64,000 nucleotides of DNA from Nonomuraea jabiensis. Its GTDB lineage: Bacteria; Actinomycetota; Actinomycetes; Streptosporangiales; Streptosporangiaceae. The position numbers and the translations under genes are program-made. Positions within the stretch are counted from its first letter, which is position 1. Every line of letters starts with the position of its first letter. The notes under the pieces were generated by a model that ran no database searches, was not told where the DNA came from, and saw only the letters and a program-made list of their open reading frames with translations. Where the stretch lies: contig NZ_JACHMB010000001.1 of NCBI RefSeq assembly GCF_014204795.1, positions 11,870,501 through 11,934,500 on the forward strand, given 5' to 3'. Below are positions 25,110 to 33,914 of this stretch, one piece after another.

Positions 25110-26003
25110 ATGCGTATCCGGAAAGCCCACCTGACCGCTGCGGCAGGTGCCCTTGCCCTGGTCACGGGGCTCACCGCACCCGCGCACGCCACCACTCCCA
25201 CCGCTGTCCCCGCCGCTGTACCCGTCCACGCCGTCCAGCAGGACGCGCCCGCGGTGTACGGCAGCGCCGCCTACCTGATGGACGCCTCCTCCGGCAAGGA
25301 GCTGTTCAGCAAGAACGCCGACGACCGCCTCCCGATCGCCAGCGTCACCAAGCTGATGACCGCGTACGTCGTCCTGAAGACCGCCAAGCCCACCGACGTG
25401 GTGCAGATCAAGCGGGAGGACGTCCAGTACGCGGAGGACGGCGGCGGCACCACCGCCGACCTGCGGCCCGGCGACCGCCTCACCGTCGGCGAGCTCCTGT
25501 ACGGCCTCATGCTCCCCTCCGGCGCGGACGCCGCCCACGCGCTCGCCCGCACCTACGGCCCCGGCGTCGGCGGCTTCGTCACCAAGATGAACGCGACGGC
25601 GCGCGAGCTGGGCATGAACGACACCGAGTACGTCAACGCCGACGGCCTGCCCAAGCGCGGCGGCGACGGCTACTCCACCGCCCGCGACCAGAGCGTGCTG
25701 GCGGCCAAGGCCGTGCAGGTGCCGCTGATCAAGCAGGTGGCCGGGACCCGGTACCACTCGCTGGACGCCACCTCCGAGCACCGCTCCTACAGCTGGCGCA
25801 ACACCAACAAGCTGCTCGGGACGCCCGGCGCGATCGGGCTGAAGACCGGGTTCACGCGGGCGGCCGGGTTCACGCTGGCGTTCGCGGGCGAGAAGCGCGG
25901 CCACACGATCGTGGGCGTGCTGCTCGGCGAGTCGGTCTCCAGCCGCCGCTTCGACACGGCGGAGGCGCTGCTGTCCTGGGGTGCGGCCCGCGAGTCCGCC
26001 TGA
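25110..26003 (+). CDS. D-alanyl-D-alanine carboxypeptidase (S11, PBP5-like)
   Basis: Trims the terminal D-Ala of peptidoglycan stem peptides outside the membrane. 297 residues: signal peptide of about 26 residues ending APAHA, then SxxK motif in ASVTKLMTAY and KTG motif in LKTGFT. The second motif reads SGADAAH, with Ala where SxN is usual, a variation worth noting. There is no C-terminal anchor helix, so it is secreted or loosely attached. ATG 25110 has GGAG close upstream and begins the signal peptide; longer frame starts are not supported. A nested hairpin precedes it. Confidence 0.88.
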   Translation: MRIRKAHLTAAAGALALVTGLTAPAHATTPTAVPAAVPVHAVQQDAPAVYGSAAYLMDASSGKELFSKNADDRLPIASVTKLMTAYVVLKTAKPTDVVQIKREDVQYAEDGGGTTADLRPGDRLTVGELLYGLMLPSGADAAHALARTYGPGVGGFVTKMNATARELGMNDTEYVNADGLPKRGGDGYSTARDQSVLAAKAVQVPLIKQVAGTRYHSLDATSEHRSYSWRNTNKLLGTPGAIGLKTGFTRAAGFTLAFAGEKRGHTIVGVLLGESVSSRRFDTAEALLSWGAARESA

Positions 26004-26061
26004 CCCCAGAGCCGGGCGGACACCATGGACGGTGTTGATCCTTTGGACTAGTTTGCCCGAC

Positions 26062-27120
26062 ATGAAGCTTCGAATCGCGTTGAGTGCGCTGTCAGCGGCC
26101 GCCGCCGTACTCGCCGCCCCGGTCCCCGCCCACGCCGGCACGCCCAAGCTCGGCTGGGAGCTCAAGGAGACCGGGGTGACCGCGCGCCTGCGCGGCCTGT
26201 CGCCCGTCAGCCGGGACGTGGTGTGGGCCTCGGGCTCGGGCGGCACCGTGCTGAGGACCGTCGACGGCGGGCGAAGCTGGCAGAACGTCTCCCCGCCCGA
26301 CACCTCCGCGCTCCAGTTCCGCGACATCGAGGCGTTCGACGAGCGCAGGGCCGTGGCGCTGTCGATCGGCGAGGGCACGGACTCGCGCGTCTACCGTACG
26401 GAGGACGGCGGGCGCACGTGGACGGAGGCGTTCAGGAACGACGAGCCCCGGGCGTTCTACGACTGCCTGGCCTTCTTCGACCAGCGGCACGGGCTGGCCA
26501 TGAGCGACCCGGTGGACGGCAGGTTCCGGATCCTGGCCACGGACGACGGCGGGCGGAGCTGGCGGGTGCTGCCGGCCGACGGGATGCCGCAGGCGCTGCC
26601 GGGCGAGGCGGGGTTCGCGGCGAGCGGCCAGTGCCTGGTCACCGCGGGCGGCCGGGACGCCTGGCTGGCCACCGGCGGGGCGGAGCGGTCACGGGTGTTC
26701 CACTCGGGCGACCGCGGGCGTACCTGGACGGTCTCCGACACCCCGATCCCCGCGGGCGACCCGGCGCGCGGCGTCTTCGGCCTGGCCTTCCGCGACCGCC
26801 ACCACGGCCTCGCGGTCGGCGGCGACTACCGACCCGAGCAGCCCTCCCCCAGCGCCGCCGCCCTCACCCGGGACGGCGCCACCACCTGGCAACCCGCCAC
26901 CACCCCGCCGCCCGCCTACCGCTCCGGCGTGGCGTGGCTCCCGCACCTGCCGTTCGCCGCGGTCGCGGTGGGTCCTTCGGGCAGCGACGTGACCTGGTCG
27001 GGCGGGCGCACCTGGGAGACCTTCGACAACGGATCCTTCGACACGGTGTCCTGCACCCGCGACCTGTCCTGCTGGGCCTCCGGTGAACAGGGCCGCCTCG
27101 CCCGGCTGACCCTCCGATGA
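26062..27120 (+). CDS. Secreted BNR/Ycf48-like beta-propeller protein
   Basis: 352 residues with a signal peptide (ALSALSAAAAVLAAPVPAHA). It has several copies of the Asp-box/BNR pattern: TVDGGRSWQNV, TEDGGRTWTEA, TDDGGRSWRVL, SGDRGRTWTVS. These build a sialidase-type or Ycf48-type propeller; no sialidase catalytic set is seen, so it is probably a binding or structural extracytoplasmic protein. ATG 26062 lies seven bases after TAGTTT, a leaderless arrangement. The end of the gene is duplicated downstream. Confidence 0.8.
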   Translation: MKLRIALSALSAAAAVLAAPVPAHAGTPKLGWELKETGVTARLRGLSPVSRDVVWASGSGGTVLRTVDGGRSWQNVSPPDTSALQFRDIEAFDERRAVALSIGEGTDSRVYRTEDGGRTWTEAFRNDEPRAFYDCLAFFDQRHGLAMSDPVDGRFRILATDDGGRSWRVLPADGMPQALPGEAGFAASGQCLVTAGGRDAWLATGGAERSRVFHSGDRGRTWTVSDTPIPAGDPARGVFGLAFRDRHHGLAVGGDYRPEQPSPSAAALTRDGATTWQPATTPPPAYRSGVAWLPHLPFAAVAVGPSGSDVTWSGGRTWETFDNGSFDTVSCTRDLSCWASGEQGRLARLTLR

Positions 27121-27189
27121 CCGCGTAGCGGGCCCGGGCCTCCGGCGAACAGGGCAGCCGGGCTGACTCTCCGATGACCGCGTGGCGGG
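27076..27189 (+). repeat. Duplicated 3' end of the propeller gene
   Basis: The last ~45 bases of the gene plus stop and following bases (CCTCCGG-GAACAGGGC ... CTCCGATGACCGCG, 27076-27131) recur imperfectly at 27140-27189. The second copy is between convergent genes and untranslated. Confidence 0.7.
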
Positions 27190-27191
27190 CG

Positions 27192-27821
27192 TCAGCGGAC
27201 GCCGCGGGGGCGGAACTGGATGCTGATGCGTGGCCCCGCCGGGCGGGAGGTCTTCGGGATGGCGTGCTCCCACGTGCGCTGGCAACTCCCGCCCATCACG
27301 ATCAGATCCCCGTGCCCCAGATCCCGCCGGATGGACGGCCCGCCGCCACGGGGCCGGAGCAGGAGCGGGCGGGGGTCGCCGACCGAGACGATCGCCACCA
27401 TGGTGTCCTCGGTGCTCCCCCGCCCGATCGTGTCACCGTGCCAGGCCACGCTGTCGCGGCCGTCGCGGTAGAAGCAGAGCCCCGCCGTACGGAACGGCTC
27501 CCCCAGTTCCTCCGCGTAATGATCGTTGAGGGCCCGGCGGCAGTCCTCGAGCACCGGATCCGGCAGGGTCTCGTCCTCGTCGTAGAACTTCAGCAGCCGC
27601 GGCACGTCCACCACCCGGTCGTACATGCGCCGCCGCTCCGCCCGCCACGGCACCGTCCCGGCCAGCCGCTCGAACAGCGTGTCGGCGCCCGTGACCCAGC
27701 CCGGCCGCAGGTCGATCCAGGCGCCGTGGTCGAGGGGTGTCCTGCGGACCGTGGCGCCGAGCGGCCCGACCCCGAGCTCCTCGTCGAGGCCGAGCAGAGA
27801 GGCTTGGAACGAGGCTGTCAT
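27192..27821 (-). CDS. AlkB-like 2-oxoglutarate/Fe(II) dioxygenase
   Basis: 209 residues with the AlkB core: YRDGRDSVAWHGDTIGRG supplies the H and D iron ligands, WEHAIPKTSRPAGPRISIQF supplies the distal His and the 2-oxoglutarate-binding Arg, and LKFYDEDE precedes them. AlkB proteins remove alkyl groups from DNA or RNA bases. ATG 27821 follows TACACT by seven bases, suggesting leaderless expression. No adaptive-response regulator is nearby. Confidence 0.88.
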   Translation of the reverse strand: MTASFQASLLGLDEELGVGPLGATVRRTPLDHGAWIDLRPGWVTGADTLFERLAGTVPWRAERRRMYDRVVDVPRLLKFYDEDETLPDPVLEDCRRALNDHYAEELGEPFRTAGLCFYRDGRDSVAWHGDTIGRGSTEDTMVAIVSVGDPRPLLLRPRGGGPSIRRDLGHGDLIVMGGSCQRTWEHAIPKTSRPAGPRISIQFRPRGVR

Positions 27822-28001
27822 ACGGCCAAGTGTATGCCTTTGTTCAAACACGCATTCGACTGGGGTGTCGGCTCGCCTTTGCCGGTGGGTCGTGCGAGGC
27901 TGGCAGAGGCTGGCAATCGCCGGATACGAGTGGCATCGCCCTCAGCCCGCACCGCGAGGTGAAGAGGCCACCCATCGCTTCGTCACACGAAGGAGCAGGC
28001 C

Positions 28002-28769
28002 ATGCTCACCACCGACTACCTACCGGGCGCCCCCTGCTGGATCGAGGTCAACATTCCGGACGCGGAGGCGGCGAACACCTTCTACACGGGGCTGTTCGGC
28101 TGGGAGTCCGTCACGCTGGGCCCCGAGTACATGCAGTATCGCTTCTGCCAGGTCGACGGCAGGACGGTCGCCGGGATCAGCGAGGTGACGCAGGACGGCT
28201 GGACCCCGGCGTGGCTGACGTACTTCCAGGCGCCCGACGTCGACGTGATCGCCAAGACGATCGAGCAGGCGGGCGGCACGGCGCTCTTCCCGCCGAGCGA
28301 CGTCGAGGGCCAGGGTCGCATGGCGGTCTTCGCCGACCCCACGGGGGCCGCGTTCGCGGTGTGGCAGCCGGGCCGGACGAAGGGGCTCGGCATGGTCACC
28401 GAACCCGGCTCGCTCGGCTGGATCGAGCTCCACACCCCCGACCCCGCCGCCATCCGGCCCTTCTACCAGTCGGTCTTCGGCTGGCGCGTCGAGGACCTGC
28501 CGATGGGCGACCGGTCCTACCCCGTCATCTCGCCCGCCGACGGCGACGAGTCCTCGGCGATGGCCGGGATCGTCCAGCTCCAGCCCGGTGACAGCCCGCA
28601 CTGGCTGCCGTACTTCGAGGTGCCCGACTGCGACGCCACGGCGGCCCTGGCGCAGCAGCTCGGCGGCACGCTGCGGGCTCCGGCGACGGACGTGGAGGGA
28701 GTCGGCCGCATGGCCTTCCTCGCCGACCCCTTCGGCGCCCGCTTCGCGGTCATCACCAGCTCGGCCTGA
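28002..28769 (+). CDS. VOC superfamily protein (two glyoxalase-like domains)
   Basis: 255 residues with two vicinal-oxygen-chelate domains. Each begins with a PCWIEVNIPDAEAANTFYTG- or GWIELHTPDPAAIRPFYQSV-type strand-helix and ends with the repeated GRMAVFADPTGAAFAVW / GRMAFLADPFGARFAVI. The layout matches actinobacterial VOC proteins of unknown substrate, some of which confer drug resistance or resemble hydroxylases. ATG 28002 has AAGGAG upstream. Single-gene unit. Confidence 0.88.
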   Translation: MLTTDYLPGAPCWIEVNIPDAEAANTFYTGLFGWESVTLGPEYMQYRFCQVDGRTVAGISEVTQDGWTPAWLTYFQAPDVDVIAKTIEQAGGTALFPPSDVEGQGRMAVFADPTGAAFAVWQPGRTKGLGMVTEPGSLGWIELHTPDPAAIRPFYQSVFGWRVEDLPMGDRSYPVISPADGDESSAMAGIVQLQPGDSPHWLPYFEVPDCDATAALAQQLGGTLRAPATDVEGVGRMAFLADPFGARFAVITSSA

Positions 28770-28854
28770 CCTCCGGCGAGCGACGCCACAGGCCCGGGCC
28801 CCACGGAACGCGGGCCGGGCCGGCCCCGCTCGATCGTCCTGTAACGTCTCCATC

Positions 28855-30093
28855 GTGTTATACCGTTACATGGCGGGCGCGGTGGCCGCGCGCACCGGAG
28901 ACGAGATGTCCGGGCCCGCGCTCCTGGTCGCCGGGCTGGCCGTCACCGGCTCTCCCCTGACGGCGTCCTGGCTGCTGGCCGGGCTGACCGTCTCGGCCGC
29001 GGCCGGAGGGCCGCTGCTCGGGGTGCTGCTCGACCGGGCGCGGCGGCCGGGGCGGCTGCTCGCGTGCTGCCTCCTCAGCTACGCGAGCGGGCTCCTGCTG
29101 GTCCTGTACGGGCTGGGCCGGGTGCCGGACGCGGCCCTGATCGGCGTGGCGGTCGTGGCTGGGCTGCTGGGGCCCGCGCTGACCGGCGGCTGGACGGCGC
29201 AGCTGCCCCGGGTGGCCGGTCCCGAACGCCTGAGCAGGGCCAACACGCTCGACTCCATGAGCTACAACGTGGCCGGGCTGGCCGGTCCCGCCGTGGTGGG
29301 GGTGGTGGCGAGCGCGGGCGGCGGGACCATGACGGTGCTGGTGTGCGCCGGGCTGCTCGCCGCCGCGCTGCCGGCCACCTGGAGCCTGCCTCCCGTACGG
29401 TTTCACCCGGCCGCACCCGCTCACCCCACCGCGCCCGGCTCGCCCGCCGAGGGCGGCGCGGCCGGGCGCGGGCGGGCGGTTCGGGCGGAGCTGGTCGAGG
29501 GGTTCGCCGTCATCTGGCGGAACGCGCCGCTGCGGCGGGCGACGGCCGGGTCCGCGCTCTCGTGCTGCGGCCTGGCCATGCTGGTCGTGTCCGCGCCCGT
29601 CCTCGGCGCCGAGCTCACCGGCGAGAGCGGCCACGGTGCGCTGCTGCTGGCCGTCACCGCGGCGTCCGGGCTGGCCGCGAACGCGGTGCTCGCCGCGTGG
29701 GGCCGGGTGCGGCGGTGGGACCGCGTCCTGATCTGGGGGACGGCGGTGCTCGGCGCGGGGATGGCGCTGGCGGCCGGGGCCGGGGCGTTCTGGGCGGCGG
29801 TGCTCGCCGCGGCGGTGGCGGGAGCGGGCGAGGGGCCGCAGCTCACCGCGTTGTTCTCGGTACGGCACCGCGAGGCGCCGGCCCGCCTGCGCAGCCAGGT
29901 GTTCACCACGGGGGCCAGCCTCAAGATCACCTCGTTCGCGATCGGGTTGGCGCTGGCCGGACCGCTGGCGGCGTACTCGGCGAGTTCGGCCCTGGTGGCG
30001 GGGGCCGTGCTGCAGGCCGCCGCCGTGGCCGTGCTCACGGCCGGGCGCCGCGCCCCGGCGCGGGCGCCGCGCTCAGCCCGGGGTGGGCGGTGA
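28855..30093 (+). CDS. MFS transporter
   Basis: 412 residues, about 12 hydrophobic segments, with an MFS loop GVLLDRARRPGRL between helices 2 and 3 and a charged cytoplasmic loop near 190-220. It resembles EntS/DHA-type exporters of actinobacteria; substrate unknown. GTG 28855 lies seven bases after TAACGT, so the message is probably leaderless; ATG 28870 is the alternative. GTAACG/CGTTAC form an inverted pair around this start. Overlaps the convergent CGNR gene by 21 bp. Confidence 0.82.
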   Translation: MLYRYMAGAVAARTGDEMSGPALLVAGLAVTGSPLTASWLLAGLTVSAAAGGPLLGVLLDRARRPGRLLACCLLSYASGLLLVLYGLGRVPDAALIGVAVVAGLLGPALTGGWTAQLPRVAGPERLSRANTLDSMSYNVAGLAGPAVVGVVASAGGGTMTVLVCAGLLAAALPATWSLPPVRFHPAAPAHPTAPGSPAEGGAAGRGRAVRAELVEGFAVIWRNAPLRRATAGSALSCCGLAMLVVSAPVLGAELTGESGHGALLLAVTAASGLAANAVLAAWGRVRRWDRVLIWGTAVLGAGMALAAGAGAFWAAVLAAAVAGAGEGPQLTALFSVRHREAPARLRSQVFTTGASLKITSFAIGLALAGPLAAYSASSALVAGAVLQAAAVAVLTAGRRAPARAPRSARGGR

Positions 30094-30618
30094 GGTGCGG
30101 GTACGGTGGGCGGCGACGCGTTCGCGGGTGGCGCAGCGGGTGCTGCAGTAGCGTCGCGGGCTGCCGCCCCCGAGGTCCAGGTACGGCCGCCCGCACCCCC
30201 GCGCGGCGCACAGCCCGCCGGGAACGCGCTGGTGGTCGGCCAGCAGCACCGCCAGCGCCATCGCCGACGACGCCAGGAACCACTCCGCCCACGGCACGTC
30301 GTCCCCGCTGTCGACGTGTACGTGCCAGCTCGTCGTGCCCCCGTGGCTGGTGAGTCTGGGCGCCCGGGCCGATCCGGCGAGCATCCGGTTGAGCAGGTCG
30401 GCCGCCTCGCCGACGGTGGCCGCGCCCAGGACCTCGCGCAGCCGCGCCGCCGCCGCCCGCATCGCCGTCACGTCGGCCTCGCCGAGGTCGAGGTCCCCGG
30501 TCTCCCCGTGGTCGCGCAGGACCCGCGACACCGACTCGGCGGACGGCGGTTCGTGCAGCAGCGCCACGCACAGGTCGACGGCCCTGGCGGCCATCGCCTT
30601 GGTCGAGTGAACCTCCAC
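30073..30618 (-). CDS. CGNR zinc-finger (ABATE-type) regulator
   Basis: 181 residues ending with a treble-clef-like zinc finger: CAARGCGRPYLDLGGGSPRR then YCSTRCATRERVAAHR, the CGNR signature with GCGR in place of CGNR. The helical N-terminal part fits the ABATE domain of these putative transcription regulators. GTG 30618 is chosen because the frame upstream is low-complexity Arg/Gly. Tail-to-tail overlap with the MFS gene. Confidence 0.8.
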   Translation of the reverse strand: MEVHSTKAMAARAVDLCVALLHEPPSAESVSRVLRDHGETGDLDLGEADVTAMRAAAARLREVLGAATVGEAADLLNRMLAGSARAPRLTSHGGTTSWHVHVDSGDDVPWAEWFLASSAMALAVLLADHQRVPGGLCAARGCGRPYLDLGGGSPRRYCSTRCATRERVAAHRTRTSPPTPG

Positions 30619-30683
30619 CTCGAGAAGGTTATGCCAGTGCGGGCCCGGCGAGTCCCCGTCGCCTCCCCGGGCCCCGCGCCGCC

Positions 30684-31676
30684 TCAGCCGCCGCACGCCG
30701 CGAAGACGAACATGCCCTTCAGCATCCGGTACCGGTCCCGGACCTTGACCGCGCCCGTCTCGGTGTCGATCTGGACGATGGTCATCTTGTTGCCGCTCTC
30801 CAGGTACTGGACCAGGTGGACGGTCACCTGGGTGTCCCCGGTCCAGTCGACCATGTCGATGTCCCCGGCCGGCAGCGTGAGCTTCTTACGGCCGACGACC
30901 TGGTCGCTCTGCATGTCGTACAGGACGAGCTGCGGCTTGCTGCCCGCCACCACGGACGCGACCGTGCGGCCGTCGGCGGACAGCGCCTGCGGCGAGTTGG
31001 ACGAGATGACCTGCGGCGGCGTGCCGCGCACGAGCTGCTCGCCCGCGTCGCTGTAGACGGCCAGGTCGGTGACGCCCTCGTCGCCGTCGGCGCTGGTGAG
31101 GACCTCGTCCCCGTCGCCGCTGAAGCCCAGCACGATCATGTTGCCCGGCACGGAGCCGAGCCGGGCGCCGGTGGCGGTGTCGAACACGCGCGTGCTCTGG
31201 ACCTTCTCGCCGGAGATGACGGCGGCCAGCCGGGCGCCGTCGTCGGACAGGCGCAGGGTGATGTTGCTCTGGTCCACCCGGGGCAGCGCGTCCTTGGCGA
31301 ACAGCTTGACGCCGCCCCCGAGCGTGCGCACGGCCAGCTTGCCGGTCTTGGTGAGGTACGCGACCCGCTGGCCGTTGCCGCTGACCGCGATGGGCGCCGA
31401 GGCGTACACGAGCTTCTTGCCCTTCACGTCGAGGGCGACCGTCTGGGCGTCGTGCAGCACGCTCTGGCTGCCGTCGTGCATGACCAGCCGCCAGTCGCCG
31501 CACGGCTTGGCGTCCCCGTCCTTGCCGCAGCTCTTGATGGCGGCGTACCGGACGCTGTCGTGCCCGTGATGTGCCTGCGCGTGTGCCCGGGCGTGTGCCT
31601 GCGGCTCCGCGTACGCGACGCCCCCCGGCACCGCGACCACGGCGGCCGCGAGGACCGCGAAGATCTTGGCCTTCAT
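30684..31676 (-). CDS. Secreted beta-propeller-like protein, copy 2
   Basis: 330 residues with a signal peptide (KIFAVLAAAVVAVPGGVAYA) and a His/Ala-rich mature start. A repeated TolB/WD-like strand pattern follows (SGNGQRVAYLTKTGKLAVRT, LSDDGARLAAVISG, FSGDGDEVLTSADGDEGV). ATG 31676 has GGGGGAG eight bases upstream, made by the end of the preceding gene, and follows its stop by only five bases. It is a paralogue of the gene at 31682-32683 with the same order of motifs, so the pair arose by duplication. Function unknown. Confidence 0.7.
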   Translation of the reverse strand: MKAKIFAVLAAAVVAVPGGVAYAEPQAHARAHAQAHHGHDSVRYAAIKSCGKDGDAKPCGDWRLVMHDGSQSVLHDAQTVALDVKGKKLVYASAPIAVSGNGQRVAYLTKTGKLAVRTLGGGVKLFAKDALPRVDQSNITLRLSDDGARLAAVISGEKVQSTRVFDTATGARLGSVPGNMIVLGFSGDGDEVLTSADGDEGVTDLAVYSDAGEQLVRGTPPQVISSNSPQALSADGRTVASVVAGSKPQLVLYDMQSDQVVGRKKLTLPAGDIDMVDWTGDTQVTVHLVQYLESGNKMTIVQIDTETGAVKVRDRYRMLKGMFVFAACGG

Positions 31677-31681
31677 GTCGT

Positions 31682-32683
31682 TCACTCCCCCGCCTTCACA
31701 TGGGCGTACCTGGTCTTGCTGATCGTGTATCGGCCGGTCTGCTTGACCGCCCCGGAGCCGGGATCGACGGTGAGCTCCCGTATCACCGCCGTCTCCCCGA
31801 CGTCACCGCTCTCCACCGTGGCGTGGAGCAGGCCGTCCGGGCCCCACCAGGCGAGGTCCGGCGGCACGCCGGGCGTGAGCGGCAGGTCCGCGCCGCCGGA
31901 CAGCTGTCCGGTCGCCACGTCGTAGGTGCGCACCCTCGGCCGCTTCTTCGTGTCGGCGTTGCCCGCGGTGAACACGGCCACCGTCCGGCCGTCGGGGGCC
32001 AGGGCGAGCGTGGGGGCGTTCGCGACGAGCTGGGGCGGTGTCGCCTTGATCGAGCCGCCGCCGAGCCGGTGCGCGATCAGGCGGAGCGTGTTGTCGCTGA
32101 GGTAGCGCTTGGTCAGCACCTCGTCGCCGTCGCCGCTGAACCCGGCCATGCTCTCCCCGAGGGGCAGCGTCGTGATCTTGCCGGTCCCGACCGTGATCAC
32201 CTTGGCGGGCAGGCGGGCGGGCTCGTCACCGTAGTCGACCACGACCGTGTCGCCCTTGGGCGACAGGTAGACGCCGACGTCGGAGGTGCCGACGCCCTTG
32301 GGCACCGCCGCCTTGGGCAGCGTCCGGGCCGGGCCGCCCGCGACCGGCTGGACGACCAGGCGGTGGTCGCTCTTGCGCTCGTACGCCATCACGCGGCCGT
32401 CGGCGCTGATGGCGAACGTGTTGGTGTCGTGGACCTCGTTGCCCTTGGCGTCGATCTGGGACGTGGCCGCGCGGGGCACGGCGACCTTCCGGCCGTCCCG
32501 CATGATCAGCTGCCAGTGACCGCAGGGGTAGTCGAGGTCGTCCTTCTTGTGGGTGCAGGTCTTGACCCAGGCGGCGCGGGCCTCCGGGGTCCCTGACTGG
32601 GCGTGGGCGGCGCCGGGCGCGAGCCCCAGTCCGCCGATGACCGCCGACGCCAGCAGGGCCGCGGTCGCTGAGGGGTGCCTCAT
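31682..32683 (-). CDS. Secreted beta-propeller-like protein, copy 1
   Basis: 333 residues. Signal peptide at the start (TAALLASAVIGGLGLAPGAA). Conserved features shared with its neighbour: an early Cys-bearing PCGHWQLIMRDGR (PCGDWRLVMHDGS in the other copy), FSGDGDEVLTKR, and ATPPQLVANAPTLALAPDGRT. ATG 32683 has AAAGGA upstream. The two form an operon. The blade-like repeats and secretion suggest an extracytoplasmic sensor or binding protein. Confidence 0.7.
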   Translation of the reverse strand: MRHPSATAALLASAVIGGLGLAPGAAHAQSGTPEARAAWVKTCTHKKDDLDYPCGHWQLIMRDGRKVAVPRAATSQIDAKGNEVHDTNTFAISADGRVMAYERKSDHRLVVQPVAGGPARTLPKAAVPKGVGTSDVGVYLSPKGDTVVVDYGDEPARLPAKVITVGTGKITTLPLGESMAGFSGDGDEVLTKRYLSDNTLRLIAHRLGGGSIKATPPQLVANAPTLALAPDGRTVAVFTAGNADTKKRPRVRTYDVATGQLSGGADLPLTPGVPPDLAWWGPDGLLHATVESGDVGETAVIRELTVDPGSGAVKQTGRYTISKTRYAHVKAGE

Positions 32684-32761
32684 CGGTGTGATCCTTTCGT
32701 TCACACCGTTAGACACGCACTTGACGTGCGCGGTTGGTCACAGATCGGCCACGGCCGGCCC

Positions 32762-33136
32762 TCACGCCCTCCCCGGGTCCAGGGGGCGGCGGCCCGCGAA
32801 GCCGAGCTCCGTACGGTGGTACCAGGCGAGCTCCCGCTCGCCCTCGATCCAGCACAGCCGCACCGACACCCCGTCGATCACGGCGGGGAAGTCGACGAGC
32901 ACCGGCGCGATGCCCTTGACCTCGATCCCCTGCTCGTTCCACCCGCTGAGGATCTCCTCGATGCGGGCCTGCAGCCCCTTGATCTCGGGCAGGCCGCCGA
33001 GCGGGGAGCTCCCCGAGCTCCGCCGGTCGAAGTCGATCTCGGTCAGGTCCGCCCGGGCGGCGATCACCTCGCGGGCGTCGCGCATGACGGCGGGGAGCAG
33101 CTCTCGGGCCTGGTCAACGGTGAAGATCCGGTCCAT
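32762..33136 (-). CDS. DUF2203 family protein
   Basis: 124 residues matching the DUF2203 pattern: FTVDQARELLPAVMRDAREV, then GLQARIEEILSGWNEQGIEV and the closing VRLCWIEGERELAWYHRTEL. Function unknown; small soluble helical protein with a C-terminal sheet. TAACGT lies seven bases before ATG 33136, suggesting a leaderless message. It follows the GntR gene by 10 bp on the same strand. Confidence 0.85.
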   Translation of the reverse strand: MDRIFTVDQARELLPAVMRDAREVIAARADLTEIDFDRRSSGSSPLGGLPEIKGLQARIEEILSGWNEQGIEVKGIAPVLVDFPAVIDGVSVRLCWIEGERELAWYHRTELGFAGRRPLDPGRA

Positions 33137-33146
33137 GCCACAGACG

Positions 33147-33866
33147 TTACGGCGTGTACGCCTCGATGAGCAGCCGTTCGGCGTGGTCGAGATAGTCGTC
33201 GAGGTACGCGGCGGCCTTCTCGGCCCGCCCCGACTCCAGGAGCCCGAGCAGGGTCCGGTTGCGGTCGACGAACGGCTCGTGGAAGGCCCGCGGGTTCTCC
33301 ATCACGTGGAAGACCAGCCGCAGCTCGGCCAGGAGCTGGCGCATGGTCTCGTCGATCCTGGGGCTCTCGTTCAGCGAGACGAGCGCCTGGTGGAAGCGGA
33401 TGTTGGCGGTGCCGACGCCCTGCCAGTCGTCCTGCTCGGCGGCGCGCTCGGCGTCGAGCACGGCCTCCTTGATCACGGCCAGCGCCTCGGGAGCCGGGCC
33501 GCGCCGCACGGCCGCCCCTTCGAGCACGCGGCGCACCCGGTAGAGGTCGGCGACGTCCTCGGCGGACGGGAGGCGGACGAACACGCCCCTGTTGAGCCGG
33601 TGGTCGAGCAGCCGCTCGTGGCCGAGGAGCCGGAACGCCTCGCGCAGCGTGTTGCGCGACACGCCGAGTCCCTCCGAGATCGACTCCTCCGACAGCCGCT
33701 GCCCCGGACGGAAGAAGCCCTCGCTGATGCGGTCGCGCAGGATGTCGGCCACCCGCTCCGCGGTGCTGCTGCGGCCCAGCCGGGGGCGGTCCTGGGACAG
33801 ATCGGCAACCACGTTATCCACAATTGACAGCGAATCATGGAGCAAACCTCTTGTCGAATTGTTCAA
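33147..33866 (-). CDS. GntR/FCD-family regulator
   Basis: 239 residues: winged HTH with RVADILRDRISEGFFRPGQR and GVSRNTLREAFRLLGHERLL, then an all-helical FCD ligand domain (NIRFHQALVSLNESPRIDE; FVDRNRTLLGLLESGRAEKA). Proteins of this class bind small organic acids. The longest start is TTG 33866; GTG 33821 or 33812 are possible. Divergent from the MHS transporter, which it probably controls through the inverted repeat between them. Confidence 0.87.
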   Translation of the reverse strand: MNNSTRGLLHDSLSIVDNVVADLSQDRPRLGRSSTAERVADILRDRISEGFFRPGQRLSEESISEGLGVSRNTLREAFRLLGHERLLDHRLNRGVFVRLPSAEDVADLYRVRRVLEGAAVRRGPAPEALAVIKEAVLDAERAAEQDDWQGVGTANIRFHQALVSLNESPRIDETMRQLLAELRLVFHVMENPRAFHEPFVDRNRTLLGLLESGRAEKAAAYLDDYLDHAERLLIEAYTP

Positions 33867-33882
33867 CGATTCTTATGTTGAA
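33862..33882. promoter_or_regulatory. Candidate GntR operator
   Basis: TTCAAC-N9-GTTGAA lies between the divergent GntR and MHS genes and overlaps the most upstream GntR start. Another TTGTCGAATTGTTCAA segment is adjacent. Operator role is inferred from position and symmetry. Confidence 0.4.
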
Positions 33883-33914
33883 GAGGACCCCCTAGACGAA
33901 CAAGGAGCGATCGA

